Source of the DNA: Rhodococcus sp. KBS0724
GTDB taxonomy: Bacteria; Actinomycetota; Actinomycetes; Mycobacteriales; Mycobacteriaceae
DNA: 64,000 nt
NCBI RefSeq assembly: GCF_005938745.2
Contig: NZ_VCBX02000001.1
Span: forward strand, 5,036,501-5,100,500
Reading direction: 5' to 3'
In this document: piece after piece, positions 25,310 to 35,064 of the stretch
How the letters are laid out: each line of letters begins with the position of its first letter
How positions within the stretch are numbered: the first letter of the stretch is position 1
Position numbers and translations under genes: made by a program
Notes under the pieces: model-generated
The model's input: only the letters and a program-made list of their open reading frames with translations
Databases searched by the model: none
Told to the model about the DNA's origin: nothing

Positions 25310-26323
25310 TCACCCCAGTGCGCGCAACCGCGGCGCCAGATCGCGCTCGAACAGTTCGAGGAAACGACGCTGATCATGGCCGGGTGCATGGAACACGAGG
25401 TGGTTCAGTCCGGCGTCGACGTAGGCCTTGACCTGTTCGACGGCGTCGTCGGGATCGGACGCGACGATCCAGCGCTTCGCGACCTGCTCGATGGGAAGGG
25501 CGTCGGCTGCTGCTTCCATTTCGATGGGATCTTCGATGCTGTGCTTCTGCTCGGGGGTGAGCGAGAGCGGCGCCCAGAAACGGGTGTTCTCGAGTGCAGC
25601 GTCCGGATCGGTGTCGTAGCTGATCTTGATCTCGATCATCTTGTCGATCTCGGCGACGTCGCGCTCTGCCTTGGCAGCGCCTTCTGCCACTGCCGGGAGC
25701 AGCTTCTCGGTGTAGAGATCCATGCCCTTGCCGGACGTGCAGATGAAACCGTCACCGGCGCGGCCGGCGTACCGTGCGACAACCGGACCACCCGCGGCGA
25801 TGTACACGGGGATACCGCCTTCGGGGACGTCGTAGATCGACGCGCCACGAGTCGTGAAGTACTCGCCCTCGAAGTCGACGCGGTCACCGAGCCACAGCTC
25901 GCGCATCAACCGAACCGACTCGCGCAGCCGCGCAAAGCGTTCCTTGAACTCCGGCCATTCGCCCTGGAATCCGGTGGCGATCTCGTTGAGCGCCTCACCA
26001 CTGCCCACACCGAGCATGATGCGTCCCGGGTACAGGCAACCCATGGTCGCAAATGCCTGCGCGATGACAGCCGGGTTGTAGCGGAATGTCGGAGTCATCA
26101 CCGACGTGCCGATCTGTACGCGCTCGGTCCGCTCACCCACCGCCGTCATCCAGGCAAGGGAGAAGGGTGCGTGGCCACCGTTGTGTCGCCACGGCTGGAA
26201 ATGATCACTGACCGCAACGGAATCCATGCCGTGCTGTTCGGCGAGAACTGCCAGCTCCACCAGCTCCCGAGGCCCGAACTGCTCCGCCGAGGCCTTGTAT
26301 CCGAGCTTGAGCTCCTGCGCCAC
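25310..26323 (-). CDS. fgd: F420-dependent glucose-6-phosphate dehydrogenase
   Basis: Luciferase-fold TIM barrel of 337 aa that oxidises glucose-6-phosphate and reduces coenzyme F420. Active-site residues known for mycobacterial Fgd1 (His 40, Trp 44, Glu 109) are present, shifted by one: SDHFQPW gives His 41 and Trp 45, and [10 protein letters not shown] gives Glu 110. I use the GTG at 26323, which has GAGGAG 6 nt upstream; the open frame upstream of it is not conserved. Equivalent to Rv0407c, next to pta as in mycobacteria. It shows that the organism makes F420. Confidence 0.96.
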   Translation of the reverse strand: MAQELKLGYKASAEQFGPRELVELAVLAEQHGMDSVAVSDHFQPWRHNGGHAPFSLAWMTAVGERTERVQIGTSVMTPTFRYNPAVIAQAFATMGCLYPGRIMLGVGSGEALNEIATGFQGEWPEFKERFARLRESVRLMRELWLGDRVDFEGEYFTTRGASIYDVPEGGIPVYIAAGGPVVARYAGRAGDGFICTSGKGMDLYTEKLLPAVAEGAAKAERDVAEIDKMIEIKISYDTDPDAALENTRFWAPLSLTPEQKHSIEDPIEMEAAADALPIEQVAKRWIVASDPDDAVEQVKAYVDAGLNHLVFHAPGHDQRRFLELFERDLAPRLRALG

Positions 26324-26403
26324 TGTGTGCTCCTCTTCGTCTTTGATGTCAATTCGACTTCTCTGCACACTATCCAGGCCGCCCGCGGACTTCTACGCGT
26401 GGA

Positions 26404-26751
26404 TCAGCGGGCGAGGCTCGTGATGATCGTCGCCACGCCGGCCACAACCGAAACGGCGGCCAAGGCCAGGGCAAACAGCCAGAGCGCGTGCGGTTCCGGC
26501 ATCGGGGCGCCGTCCTCGAGCGCTTTCTTCACCTGCAACCACCGACGCATCCCCACGAGTGCGGCCGCCGCTGCCAACATGATCAGGACAAGTCCGAGTG
26601 TGGTGCGCACCCACCCGGTGCTCCATTCGGGAACCAACTGCACTATCGCGATCCCACCGGCCAACAACGCCAACGAACTTCGCATCCACGCCAGAAAGGT
26701 TCGCTCGCTGGCGAGAGTAAATCGTTCGTCCGGTCGATTGGGGTCGGTCAC
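26404..26751 (-). CDS. DUF202 membrane protein
   Basis: A 115-aa protein with three transmembrane helices (about residues 24-41, 50-69 and 89-112). The N-terminal RFTLASERTFLAWMRSSLALLAGG is the DUF202 signature. The GTG start overlaps the stop of the RDD gene by 4 bp, so it is the last gene of a three-gene unit. Function unknown. Confidence 0.85.
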   Translation of the reverse strand: MTDPNRPDERFTLASERTFLAWMRSSLALLAGGIAIVQLVPEWSTGWVRTTLGLVLIMLAAAAALVGMRRWLQVKKALEDGAPMPEPHALWLFALALAAVSVVAGVATIITSLAR

Positions 26752-27224
26752 AAGTGCTCCACTTCGTGGGTAACGACGATGTCCGGATCCTGGCGCCAGT
26801 CGTACACCACCGTCGTCCGCAGCACTATGTCCTGCAACGAGCGCCGACGCCGGTCGATTACCGCCCAGCCGAGGCCGAAGGCGAAGAGCACACACGAGAT
26901 GGCCCGGAGAAGTGCCAGCGGCCAGCGTACGAGGCGATGCCCCGACGTGATGACGCGTAGCCCCATCACCACGTTGCCGACAGTTCGGCCGGTCGTCGCC
27001 CAACACGCCGTCAAGTACACGGTGGAGACCGTGATGAACGCCGAGGTGGACAGGAAAACCCCGGGCTGGGAGAAGGTGAACGTCTGCGGCGAGAACAGCA
27101 GTCGCACAAACGCCACGGCGAGGTATCCGCTGCCCATGAGAACAAGTACGACGCCCAGGTCGATTGCTCCGGCGATACCGCGAGTGACAATTCCGGCCGG
27201 GCCGGAATTCTGGGATACCGCCAC
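26748..27224 (-). CDS. RDD family membrane protein
   Basis: A 158-aa integral membrane protein. The RDD signature is seen as GIAGAIDLGVVLVL near residue 16 and RTVGNVVMGLRV near residue 80. Three hydrophobic segments span about 20-42, 55-75 and 103-122. RDD proteins are poorly characterised; some act in ion transport. The GTG start shares one base with the stop of the upstream repeat-protein gene (TAGTG), showing translational coupling. The open frame upstream is only a shadow of that gene. Confidence 0.82.
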   Translation of the reverse strand: MAVSQNSGPAGIVTRGIAGAIDLGVVLVLMGSGYLAVAFVRLLFSPQTFTFSQPGVFLSTSAFITVSTVYLTACWATTGRTVGNVVMGLRVITSGHRLVRWPLALLRAISCVLFAFGLGWAVIDRRRRSLQDIVLRTTVVYDWRQDPDIVVTHEVEHL

Positions 27225-27925
27225 TACTCCTGCCCCACGATCTTGTCGTTCTTGTCGCGTCCGAACAGTCGACCGACAAAATCCGCCACAGCGTCGTCCG
27301 CTTGCTTCCCCTGCACGCGAGCGCCCTGCACCGCTTCGGTGGACAACGACCCGGTGGACTCGCGGATGATCTGGGGCAGATCTACGCCCTCGATGACCTG
27401 GTCCGCGATCTTCACCAGATCGACTCGGTAGATCTGCCGTTCGATGTCCACCGAATCGACGATGCCGTCGAGATCTAGCCGATTGATTACTGCCTCGACA
27501 TCCAATCGTCGCGCTATGTCGTCCACGTCGATGCGATCGATGATCGGCTCCAGCGACACTCGTTCGGCGATCCTGTCGACGTCGATGGTTTCGGCAATAG
27601 TGTCGAGGTCGACGTTGTCGATAACGATCTTCGTGATGTCGACTTCGTCCAGCGCCGCTGCTACCACTGCCTTGATCACCGTCCGCAACGTCGTGTCGGC
27701 AAACGCGGCGGTGGACGCGATTGCGTCGTTGCCGAGCGCACTCACCTGCCCAATCGCGTGATCCAGTTGTTCTCCGACAATCGGAATCCGCGGAACCGAG
27801 TCCAGCGCGGCCGTTGCCGTTCTGCGCGCGGTGGCCAGCGCGATCGACGCCAATCCGAAGCCCAGGCGTACAAGGTCGGGCGCCTGTCGATCCGGTTGTG
27901 CACCCACGAGACCGCCCTCCACCAC
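27224..27925 (-). CDS. Nonapeptide-repeat protein coupled to an RDD membrane protein
   Basis: A 233-aa protein I do not recognise by function. Residues about 92-185 consist of about nine consecutive 9-residue units with the pattern D-[VLI]-[DE]-x-I-x-x-x-[VIL]: for example DLDTIAETI, DVDRIAERV, DVDDIARRL, DVEAVINRL and DLDGIVDSV. The first 90 residues are Ala-rich and helical; the tail is polar. There is no signal peptide or clear membrane helix. Because the stop shares a base with the RDD start, the two proteins are probably made together and may interact. The GTG at 27925 is used, with a second GTG directly after it. Confidence 0.75.
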   Translation of the reverse strand: MVEGGLVGAQPDRQAPDLVRLGFGLASIALATARRTATAALDSVPRIPIVGEQLDHAIGQVSALGNDAIASTAAFADTTLRTVIKAVVAAALDEVDITKIVIDNVDLDTIAETIDVDRIAERVSLEPIIDRIDVDDIARRLDVEAVINRLDLDGIVDSVDIERQIYRVDLVKIADQVIEGVDLPQIIRESTGSLSTEAVQGARVQGKQADDAVADFVGRLFGRDKNDKIVGQE

Positions 27926-28029
27926 TCACCCGGCTGAATAACGGACATTCGTTACTCTGCTTCGCATTGTGCCACTGTTGGTATACACAATTCGCCAGGA
28001 CAAAGCTGCGACCGTGGGGAGACGTGATC

Positions 28030-28977
28030 GTGACGCGATTCGGGAAACACTTCGGTATCCATCTCACGATGGCGGCGGTGATGGTCGCAGGTTTTCTGAG
28101 CCTGACTGCGCCCACCGCGTCCGCGCAGTCCACGGTCACCAGATTCGACGTCTATTCACCGTCGATGGACCGGTGGATCAGCAACGACGTCATCTCCCCC
28201 GCCGGCGGCGGACCGGCTCCCACGTTCTACCTGCTGACCGGGGTCGGCGGTGGTGAAGACGGGATCTCGTGGTTCAACAACACCGGGGTTCGCGATTTCT
28301 TCGACGACAAGCACGTCAACGTGGTGATGCCGATCGGCGGCAAGTACAGCATGTACACCGACTGGAATGCCGACGACCCGGTGCTCGGCCGCAACAAGTG
28401 GCAGACGTACCTGACACAGGAACTCCCCGCAGCGGTGAACTCTCGCTACAACACGACCGGAGTGAACGCTCTCGGCGGCGTCTCGATGGCAGGGGGCCCG
28501 GTCCTGGACCTCGCTATTCAGGCGCCGGGGCTGTACCGCGCTGTCGGTTCGTACAGCGGTTGCCCCCGGACCGTCGACGGATTGGGACAGACGGCGGTTC
28601 GATCGATGGTGGAAGTTCTCGGACGCGGCAACGTCCACAACATGTGGGGCCGGCCGGGCGGACCGCAGTGGGCTGCGCACGACCCGCTGGTCAACGCCGA
28701 AAAGCTCCGCGGCACACAGCTCTTCATCGCCACGGGTAACGGTATCCCGGGACCGGTGGACGGAATCAACTCGATTCCGGCCATTGCCGGCGTCATTCCC
28801 GGGGGCGTGCTCGAGGGAATCACTCAACTGTGTACTGCTGCGCTGCAGGGACGGTTCGCACAGCTCGGCATACCTGCGACCTTCAGCTACCGCCCCGAGG
28901 GCACCCACACGTGGGGGCTCTTCGAAGCCGACATGCGCGCGTCCTGGCCGATGATCGCGGGGGCGATCGGAGCATAG
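28030..28977 (+). CDS. Secreted mycolyltransferase-like esterase (antigen 85 family)
   Basis: A 315-aa secreted alpha/beta hydrolase of the antigen-85/corynomycolyltransferase family, which transfers mycolic acids to trehalose and arabinogalactan. A signal peptide (residues 1-32, ending PTASA) precedes the mature domain. The nucleophile is Ser 152 in GGVSMAGG, and the catalytic His (about 293) is in GTHTWGLF, matching GTHSW of antigen 85. The GTG at 28030 is preferred over a GTG at 28024, because GGGGAG then lies 8 nt upstream. It is divergent from the nonapeptide-repeat operon. Rhodococci carry several such paralogues; the exact acceptor is unknown. Confidence 0.87.
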   Translation: MTRFGKHFGIHLTMAAVMVAGFLSLTAPTASAQSTVTRFDVYSPSMDRWISNDVISPAGGGPAPTFYLLTGVGGGEDGISWFNNTGVRDFFDDKHVNVVMPIGGKYSMYTDWNADDPVLGRNKWQTYLTQELPAAVNSRYNTTGVNALGGVSMAGGPVLDLAIQAPGLYRAVGSYSGCPRTVDGLGQTAVRSMVEVLGRGNVHNMWGRPGGPQWAAHDPLVNAEKLRGTQLFIATGNGIPGPVDGINSIPAIAGVIPGGVLEGITQLCTAALQGRFAQLGIPATFSYRPEGTHTWGLFEADMRASWPMIAGAIGA

Positions 28978-28992
28978 AGGCTTGGCGCCGAC

Positions 28993-30135
28993 TCAGGCCG
29001 CCAGCAAGGCGGGCAATCCCCACTCCCTTGCCAGCAGCTCGTACGAACGCAGACGGTCCTCGTGCCGATGAGTGACGCCGGTGATCACCAATTCGTCCGC
29101 ACCGGTCAGCTTCTGCAGACTGTCGAGTCGGTCCGCAACAGTGCTGGGCGAGCCGACGAACTGCGTGATCAGCCGGTCCTCGACAACCGCGCGGTTCTTC
29201 TCCGACAACGGGAGTGCCGTCGCCGGATCCGGGTACGGAATTGCTCCGGCACCACTGCGGATACTGTGCGCCCAATGGCCGAACGTGGACGCCAACTCCC
29301 GTGCTGTTGCGTCGTCCTCCGCCGCGACAACATCGGCGGAGACCACGACGTACGGCTCCGCCAGCGTTTCCGACGGCTGGAAGGCCGCGCGGTAGGCCTC
29401 GACCGCATCGAGTGTGCTCGACGGCGCCACATGGTAATTCGCGCCGAACGGCAACCCGAGCTTTCCCGCGAGTTCGGCACTCGGTCCGGCGCTGCTGCCG
29501 AATACCCACACCTCGACGTCAGCGCCCTCGCCCGGACTTGCGTGCAATTCGATACCGTCACGGCTGCGATGAGTGCCGTTCAACAGGCCAAGGATGTCGT
29601 TGACGTGCTTCTCGAAGTCTGGTGCCTGCGCGCCGGGAAATGACAGCGCCTCGAACGACGCCTGCAGTCGCGGTGACGTGAGCAGTCCCGAAATATCGAA
29701 GGGTGCCGGGATCACCACCCCGTCACGCACCACGGTCTCCGTCGGTACATCGCCTAGCGCGGCCTTGCCGGCGGCAACGGCTTGCAGCGCTTCCACCCGG
29801 CGCTGGCCGCTACGACCGATACCCAGATCGATCCGGCCCGGGTACAACGCGTCGACGGTACCGAATGCCTCCACCACCGCTGCTGCCGTGTTGTTCCCCA
29901 GCAGCACGGCAGCGGAGCCGACGCGAATAGTGTTGGTGGCGGCCGCTATCAGCCCGATCAGTACCGCCGGAGACGAACTCGCCACACCGACAAAGTGGTG
30001 CTCGGCAACCCAATACCGCTTGTATCCCCAGGTTTCCGCGGACCGGGCGAGATCCAGCGAATTTCGCAACGCATCTCGCGCGGAACTACCCTCGCTGATC
30101 GGCGACAGATCCAGAACTGACAGCGGCACCGTCAT
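28993..30135 (-). CDS. LLM class flavin-dependent monooxygenase (MsnO8-like)
   Basis: A 380-aa bacterial-luciferase-like protein. The opening PLSVLDLSPISEG and the following YKRYWVAEHHF are typical of the MsnO8/Ytnj-like LLM subgroup that uses reduced FMN or F420. It is the last gene of the long minus-strand operon that begins at 38600; only one base separates it from the DUF1684 gene. Given the SAM-riboswitch-like leader and importer, oxidation of an imported sulfur compound is a reasonable inference, but the substrate is not visible from sequence. Confidence 0.85.
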   Translation of the reverse strand: MTVPLSVLDLSPISEGSSARDALRNSLDLARSAETWGYKRYWVAEHHFVGVASSSPAVLIGLIAAATNTIRVGSAAVLLGNNTAAAVVEAFGTVDALYPGRIDLGIGRSGQRRVEALQAVAAGKAALGDVPTETVVRDGVVIPAPFDISGLLTSPRLQASFEALSFPGAQAPDFEKHVNDILGLLNGTHRSRDGIELHASPGEGADVEVWVFGSSAGPSAELAGKLGLPFGANYHVAPSSTLDAVEAYRAAFQPSETLAEPYVVVSADVVAAEDDATARELASTFGHWAHSIRSGAGAIPYPDPATALPLSEKNRAVVEDRLITQFVGSPSTVADRLDSLQKLTGADELVITGVTHRHEDRLRSYELLAREWGLPALLAA

Positions 30136-30136
30136 G

Positions 30137-30943
30137 TCAGCGCCCTTCTGGAGTCTTCTCGCCGGACTCCACCGCGAACGGCAGACGATTCTCGGCGGGC
30201 GCTACCGGGCAGGTTGCATAGTCGGTGAAGGCGCACGGCAGATTCGACGCCCGGTTGAAGTCGAGGACAACCGCGCCGCCCGGAGCCGATGCGCCGATGT
30301 GGAGCGAACGTGCCGCCGGATAGGTCGACACTCCACTGGTCGCATCGGTGAACAGAATGTGGAACCCGTTGTCCTGGCCGGCAAACGCAATCAGCGTGTG
30401 TGGCTGACCGTCGTACTCGAAGTTGATGACTCCCCGCGCGTCGTGGTGGTGCTCGAGGCCCTCGACGACAGCGCCCGTCGTGACCGTGCGAGCCTCGGGA
30501 TAGGCGCTGAACGTACCCTCGATCACCCACTCCGGCCGCGGCTCGAACGTCGGGATGCCGCGAAACTGCGCCAAGCCGGGTGCCGACGAATCACGAACCC
30601 GCAGAGCAACATTACCGGTACGGCGGATTACCTCGACCAGACGTGCCCCCTGCGTGACGACGAGTCCCGGCGCCCCTTCGGCCGGTTCGAGGGTGACCGA
30701 ACCGTCCACAACAACGCCGCCGATCGACAGATCGTCCGCCGCCGTTGCCGTCACAACTACGGCATCGGCGTTTGCGCGCCACGCACCCGGTAGGTCCTCG
30801 AAAGTGGTATCGGTGTCCACCAACCAATGCAGGGCGGTCAGGCTCAGCCAGCCGAGCGGTTCGCTGAAAGTGGTGTCGCGCGAGGCATGCCAAGCATTCC
30901 AGTCGCTGACGAAGGTACTGGTAGCGGTGTCGGTTACGGTCAT
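30137..30943 (-). CDS. DUF1684 family protein
   Basis: A 268-aa protein with the DUF1684 signature: FVSDWNAWHASRDTTFSEPLGWLSLTALHWL at the N-terminus and the C-terminal ending VLDFNRASNLPCAFTDYATCPVAPAENRLPFAVESGEK. The family is of unknown function, predicted soluble and mostly beta. The ATG overlaps the upstream monooxygenase stop by 4 bp, so it belongs to the same operon. Its position among flavin monooxygenases suggests a role in the same oxidation pathway, perhaps handling a product. Confidence 0.85.
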   Translation of the reverse strand: MTVTDTATSTFVSDWNAWHASRDTTFSEPLGWLSLTALHWLVDTDTTFEDLPGAWRANADAVVVTATAADDLSIGGVVVDGSVTLEPAEGAPGLVVTQGARLVEVIRRTGNVALRVRDSSAPGLAQFRGIPTFEPRPEWVIEGTFSAYPEARTVTTGAVVEGLEHHHDARGVINFEYDGQPHTLIAFAGQDNGFHILFTDATSGVSTYPAARSLHIGASAPGGAVVLDFNRASNLPCAFTDYATCPVAPAENRLPFAVESGEKTPEGR

Positions 30944-32310
30944 GATGCGCGGACTCCTTCAGCCTGCTCGTGTGGGTGGCGCAGCCCGAGGTGGCTACGC
31001 AGCGTTGTTCCTGTGTATTCGGTTCGGAAGCTGCCGCGGTCCTGCAGTTCCGGTACGACGGTGTCGATGAACTCGTCGAGTCCCGCGGGGGTGAGATGCG
31101 GGACGAGGATGAAACCGTCGCTCGCATCGCCCTGGACGTAGCTGTCGATCTCGGCGGCCACTTCGGCTGCGCTGCCCACAAATTGCTGGCGGGCAGTGAC
31201 ATCGATGATCAGTTCACGAATGCTGAGGTTCTCCGCTTCAGCTTTTGCTCGCCACTGATCGGCGACGGCGCGGGGATCCTTGACGTGGCGGACGCGTCCA
31301 CGGGTGATGTTGACGTCGTCCGACGGATCTTCCTTCGGCAGCGGACCTTCGGCATCGTAGTTGGAAAGGTCTCGGCCCCATACCTGTTCGAGGAAGGCGA
31401 TAGCGGTCTGCGGACCGACCTGCTGCCTCCGAATATGATACGCCTTCTCCTGTGCGTCAGCCGCGTTGTCGCCGAGGACAAAGGTGGCGGCGGGAAGAAT
31501 TTTGAGGTCGGCGTGCGTCCGTCCGTACTTGGCGAGGCGGCCCTTGACGTCCGCATAGAAGGTCTTTCCGGCCTCGAGGGTTCCGTGGCCGGTGAAGATG
31601 GCGTCAGCTTTGGCCGCACCGAATTCTCGACCTTCGTCGGAATCACCGGCCTGCAGGAGAACTGGATGCCCCTGCGGGCTTCGGGGTACTTCGAATCGTC
31701 CGGAGATGTCGAATTGTTCTCCGGTATGGGAGAACTGGCCGACCTGCTGGTCGGTGGCAAAGATTCCACGTTCACGGTCGACGAGCGGGCGGGTGACACT
31801 CCAGCTGTCCCACAGTGTCCGCACCGCATCGACCAATTCGTTGGCGCGCGCGTATCGCTGTGAGTGCTCCAGATATCCACCGCGGCGGAAGTTCTCACCG
31901 GTGAAGGCGTCCGACGAGGTGACCAGATTCCAGGCTGCTCGACCGTCCGAGAGGTGATCGAGCGTGGAGAACTGTTTTGCCAACTCGTAGGGTTCGTTGA
32001 ACGTGGTGTTGATCGTTCCGGCCAGGCCGAGATGTGTTGTCACACCGGCAATCGCATTGAGAATGCTGAAGGTGTCCGGGCGGCCGACCACGTCGAGGTC
32101 GTGGATCTTGCCCTGGTGTTCGCGCAGCCGCAGTCCTTCGGCGAGGAAGAAGAAGTCGAACAATCCGCGTTCGGCGCTGCGTGCAAGATGCTCGAACGAG
32201 CTGAACTCGATCTGACTCTTCGAGGCCGGATCGGCCCAGACGGTGGTGTTGTTCACGCCGGGAAAGTGAGCGCCCAGATGAACTTGCTTACGAATCTTGT
32301 TCTGTGTCAT
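30940..32310 (-). CDS. NtaA/SnaA/DmoA-family FMNH2-dependent monooxygenase
   Basis: A 456-aa luciferase-like monooxygenase of the NtaA/SnaA/SoxA/DmoA family, whose members oxidise compounds such as nitrilotriacetate and dimethyl sulfide. Family blocks include HLGAHFPGVNNTTVWADP at the N-terminus, the AEGLRLR segment, and AAWNLVTSSDAFTGENFRRGGYL. The ATG at 32310 has AGGA 7 nt upstream; the open frame upstream is a shadow. It needs a separate flavin reductase, which is not in this window. It lies 26 bp after the previous monooxygenase gene in the same operon. Confidence 0.88.
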   Translation of the reverse strand: MTQNKIRKQVHLGAHFPGVNNTTVWADPASKSQIEFSSFEHLARSAERGLFDFFFLAEGLRLREHQGKIHDLDVVGRPDTFSILNAIAGVTTHLGLAGTINTTFNEPYELAKQFSTLDHLSDGRAAWNLVTSSDAFTGENFRRGGYLEHSQRYARANELVDAVRTLWDSWSVTRPLVDRERGIFATDQQVGQFSHTGEQFDISGRFEVPRSPQGHPVLLQAGDSDEGREFGAAKADAIFTGHGTLEAGKTFYADVKGRLAKYGRTHADLKILPAATFVLGDNAADAQEKAYHIRRQQVGPQTAIAFLEQVWGRDLSNYDAEGPLPKEDPSDDVNITRGRVRHVKDPRAVADQWRAKAEAENLSIRELIIDVTARQQFVGSAAEVAAEIDSYVQGDASDGFILVPHLTPAGLDEFIDTVVPELQDRGSFRTEYTGTTLRSHLGLRHPHEQAEGVRAS

Positions 32311-32336
32311 CGAAATTCCTGTTCTTCTCTGGCCGG

Positions 32337-33455
32337 CTACGCAAACTGGTTGACGGGTAACTCGAACCCCAACCGCTCTCGCAGGGTCGGAGCGAGGTTC
32401 GGGCGCGGATTGAAAGCCGGCAACACGGTGGTGACGATCTTCTGGACACCGGATGCCAATGCCAGGGGCCGCAGTACTACTCCGTCCAGCCCGGCCGAAC
32501 CGCTGATCTCGCGAAGCAGCGTGGTCAACCCAGCGGCGTCGCCGCGATAGAACACCGAATGCAGCGTGTATGGAACTCCTGCCCACTCTTCGAGTTCGGC
32601 GAGCGCGTCGTCGGCCGCCGCGCGATCGGCACCGAGCAGGACGTCCACGTCGAGCAGAACGCGCACGGTGCGGCCGATCCTTGCAGCGTGCTCGTGGACC
32701 AGGCGGGCTGTTGCCTGTGCCTCACTCAGGTCGGCAGCGGAGATTCGGATGAGATCGGCACGCTCGGTTGCCAGCTCGCGTGCCTCGGGTCGACTCGCGT
32801 CCACCACGATCAGGGGTTGCCCTTGCGGCGAACGCGGTGTGATGGACGGCCCCTTGACCGAGAAGTTCTTGCCTTCGAAATCTATGTAGTGCAGCTTGTC
32901 CCGGTCGATGAAACGGCCGGTCGGCACATCTCTGATCTCGGCGTCGTCCTCCCAGCTGTCCCACAATCTGCTGACGACCGTGACGGCCTCCGATGCTTCC
33001 TCCCACAGGGACGGCGCACTCTGAACGGCCTTCCGGCCGAACAGCGCGCTCGCCTCGTCGGTATCCGACACCGCCACCTGCCAGCCCGCCCGGCCCGAGG
33101 AGGAGAAGTCGATGCTCGCGATCGCCTTCGAGATGTGGAACGGCTCGGTGTGAGTGACAGTCGCGGTGGGAACCAACCCGATCCGTGATGTCACCGCGCT
33201 CAATCGGGCTGCTGTTGCAACTGCTTCCAGACGGCCACGCGTTGCATGCTGTCCCTGGGTCTGCAGGGCAAACGAATCCGGGAAGAAGGCAAGGTCTACG
33301 CCTGCCCGATCGGCCGCGGTCACCAGATCCACCCAGTACGACGAGGTGAACACTTCTTCGGCCCGCGAATCCTGACGGCGCCACGAATGGGGATGCACAC
33401 CGGTACCCGCGAATTCGAGGCCGATGAGAAATGCTGCGGAATTATGCTCGGACAT
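32337..33455 (-). CDS. LLM class flavin-dependent oxidoreductase
   Basis: A 372-aa luciferase-like protein, less typical than its two neighbours in this operon. The TIM-barrel features are visible as DLAFFPDSFALQ near residue 55, GLVPTATVTHTEPFHISKAIASIDFSSSGRAGWQVAVS, and ITPRSPQGQPLIVVDAS. The ATG at 33455 is preceded by AGGAAAGG; the start lies inside the last 14 bp of the ATPase gene, so expression is coupled to the importer. Substrate unknown; an organosulfur or related compound is inferred from context. Confidence 0.8.
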   Translation of the reverse strand: MSEHNSAAFLIGLEFAGTGVHPHSWRRQDSRAEEVFTSSYWVDLVTAADRAGVDLAFFPDSFALQTQGQHATRGRLEAVATAARLSAVTSRIGLVPTATVTHTEPFHISKAIASIDFSSSGRAGWQVAVSDTDEASALFGRKAVQSAPSLWEEASEAVTVVSRLWDSWEDDAEIRDVPTGRFIDRDKLHYIDFEGKNFSVKGPSITPRSPQGQPLIVVDASRPEARELATERADLIRISAADLSEAQATARLVHEHAARIGRTVRVLLDVDVLLGADRAAADDALAELEEWAGVPYTLHSVFYRGDAAGLTTLLREISGSAGLDGVVLRPLALASGVQKIVTTVLPAFNPRPNLAPTLRERLGFELPVNQFA

Positions 33456-35064
33456 GTTCGGCCTTTCCTGCTGCGTGGTCCCGCCCGGGGATGGCACCGA
33501 GCAGCGTTCGGGTGTAGTCGTGGCGGGGATTGTCGAATATCTCCGTGGTGGTGCCGATTTCGACCAGCTGACCGGATTGCATGACGCCGACGATGTCGCT
33601 GATCTGCCGCACTACCGCCAGATCGTGTGAGATGAAGAGGTAGGTCAATCCGAGTTCGCGCTGCAAATCGTCGAGGAGCGCGAGGATCTGCGCTTGCACC
33701 GAGACGTCGAGTGCGGATACCGGTTCGTCGAGTACGAGCAGATCCGGCTTCAGCGCGAGTGCACGTGCGATTGCTACTCGCTGCCGCTGCCCACCGGACA
33801 GTTCGGCGGGCTTGCGGCTACTGAATTGCCCGGGCAGAGCGACCTGATCGAGTAGTTCCGCGGCGCGGGCCTGCTGTTCGATTCGACTGCCTACCTTGAA
33901 GGCTCGCAACGGCTCCGCCACGATGTCGACTATCGAAAGCTTGGGGTCGAGAGACGCGTACGGGTTCTGGTAGACAAGCTGGATCTTGCGGCGCAGTTCA
34001 CGGAGATCACTGCCCTTGACCCGCGTGATGTCCCGGCCGTCGAAGGTGATGGTGCCGGCATCCGCCTGTTCGAATCGCACGGCAATGCGCGCGGTCGTGG
34101 ACTTACCGGAACCGGACTCCCCCACCAGAGACACCGTCTGACCACGCGGTACGGTCAGCGAGACATCGTTCACCGCGGTGATCGAACTCCCGCGGCCCAC
34201 GTTGAAGCGCTTGGTGATTCCGGACAGCGTCAGTAGCGGCGTCGTATCCTGACGAACGGGGCGATCGACCGGTCCCGAAGAAAGGCTCGGCGCCGCGCTC
34301 AGCAACTTCCTCGTGTACTCGTGTTGTGGATTTTCCAAAATCTCTGCGGTACGGCCGGATTCCACAATTCGGCCACCCTGCATCACCAAAATCCGATCTG
34401 CGCGGTCCGCCGCCACACCCAGGTCATGTGTGATGAGGAGAACCGCGGACCCGGATTCGGCAATCCGCTCGTCCAAGTGGTCGAGGATTCGTCGTTGCAC
34501 TGTGACGTCCAGGGCACTGGTGGGCTCGTCGGCAATGATCAGTGCCGGGTTTGCCACCAGCGCGATACCGATCAGAACTCGTTGCCGCATACCGCCGGAG
34601 AGCGCGTGCGGGTACTGCCGTGCCCGGATCTCCGGGCGATCGATTCCCGCGCGTTCGAGAACCTCGATGGCGTCCAACCGCGCTTTCCGCCGGTCGGCCA
34701 GGCCGTGAATGCGAAGTACTTCCGCAACCTGATCCCCGATCCGGGTCACCGGGTTGAGCGACGTGGTGGGGTCCTGCGGCACCAAACCGATACGCGCGCC
34801 GCGGATTTTCTGCCACGCCCGATCCGAGTACTCGTCGATACGTTCGCCCTCGAACTCGACGCCGCCTCCGGTGACGTGGCCGCTACCCGAGAGAAGCCCG
34901 AGAATGGCGTGAGCTGTGGTGGACTTTCCGGATCCTGATTCACCCACCACCGCAACAACTTCACCGCGGCCGACTGTGAAGCTCACGCCGGTGACGGCAG
35001 GAGTGTCTCCGTAGGAGATCTGCAGATCGGTGACGGAAAGCAACTGATCCTCAGTGGTACTCAT
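33442..35064 (-). CDS. Fused double ATPase of a peptide/nickel-type ABC importer
   Basis: A 540-aa protein containing two complete ABC ATPase domains, a DppD-DppF fusion. Both halves keep their motifs: Walker [11 protein letters not shown] twice (about residues 40 and 325), signatures LSGGMRQRV and LSGGQRQRV, and Walker [13 protein letters not shown] and [12 protein letters not shown]. It powers import through the two permeases encoded immediately upstream. The ATG at 35064 has AAGGAG upstream and overlaps the permease stop by 4 bp. Confidence 0.93.
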   Translation of the reverse strand: MSTTEDQLLSVTDLQISYGDTPAVTGVSFTVGRGEVVAVVGESGSGKSTTAHAILGLLSGSGHVTGGGVEFEGERIDEYSDRAWQKIRGARIGLVPQDPTTSLNPVTRIGDQVAEVLRIHGLADRRKARLDAIEVLERAGIDRPEIRARQYPHALSGGMRQRVLIGIALVANPALIIADEPTSALDVTVQRRILDHLDERIAESGSAVLLITHDLGVAADRADRILVMQGGRIVESGRTAEILENPQHEYTRKLLSAAPSLSSGPVDRPVRQDTTPLLTLSGITKRFNVGRGSSITAVNDVSLTVPRGQTVSLVGESGSGKSTTARIAVRFEQADAGTITFDGRDITRVKGSDLRELRRKIQLVYQNPYASLDPKLSIVDIVAEPLRAFKVGSRIEQQARAAELLDQVALPGQFSSRKPAELSGGQRQRVAIARALALKPDLLVLDEPVSALDVSVQAQILALLDDLQRELGLTYLFISHDLAVVRQISDIVGVMQSGQLVEIGTTTEIFDNPRHDYTRTLLGAIPGRDHAAGKAEHVRA

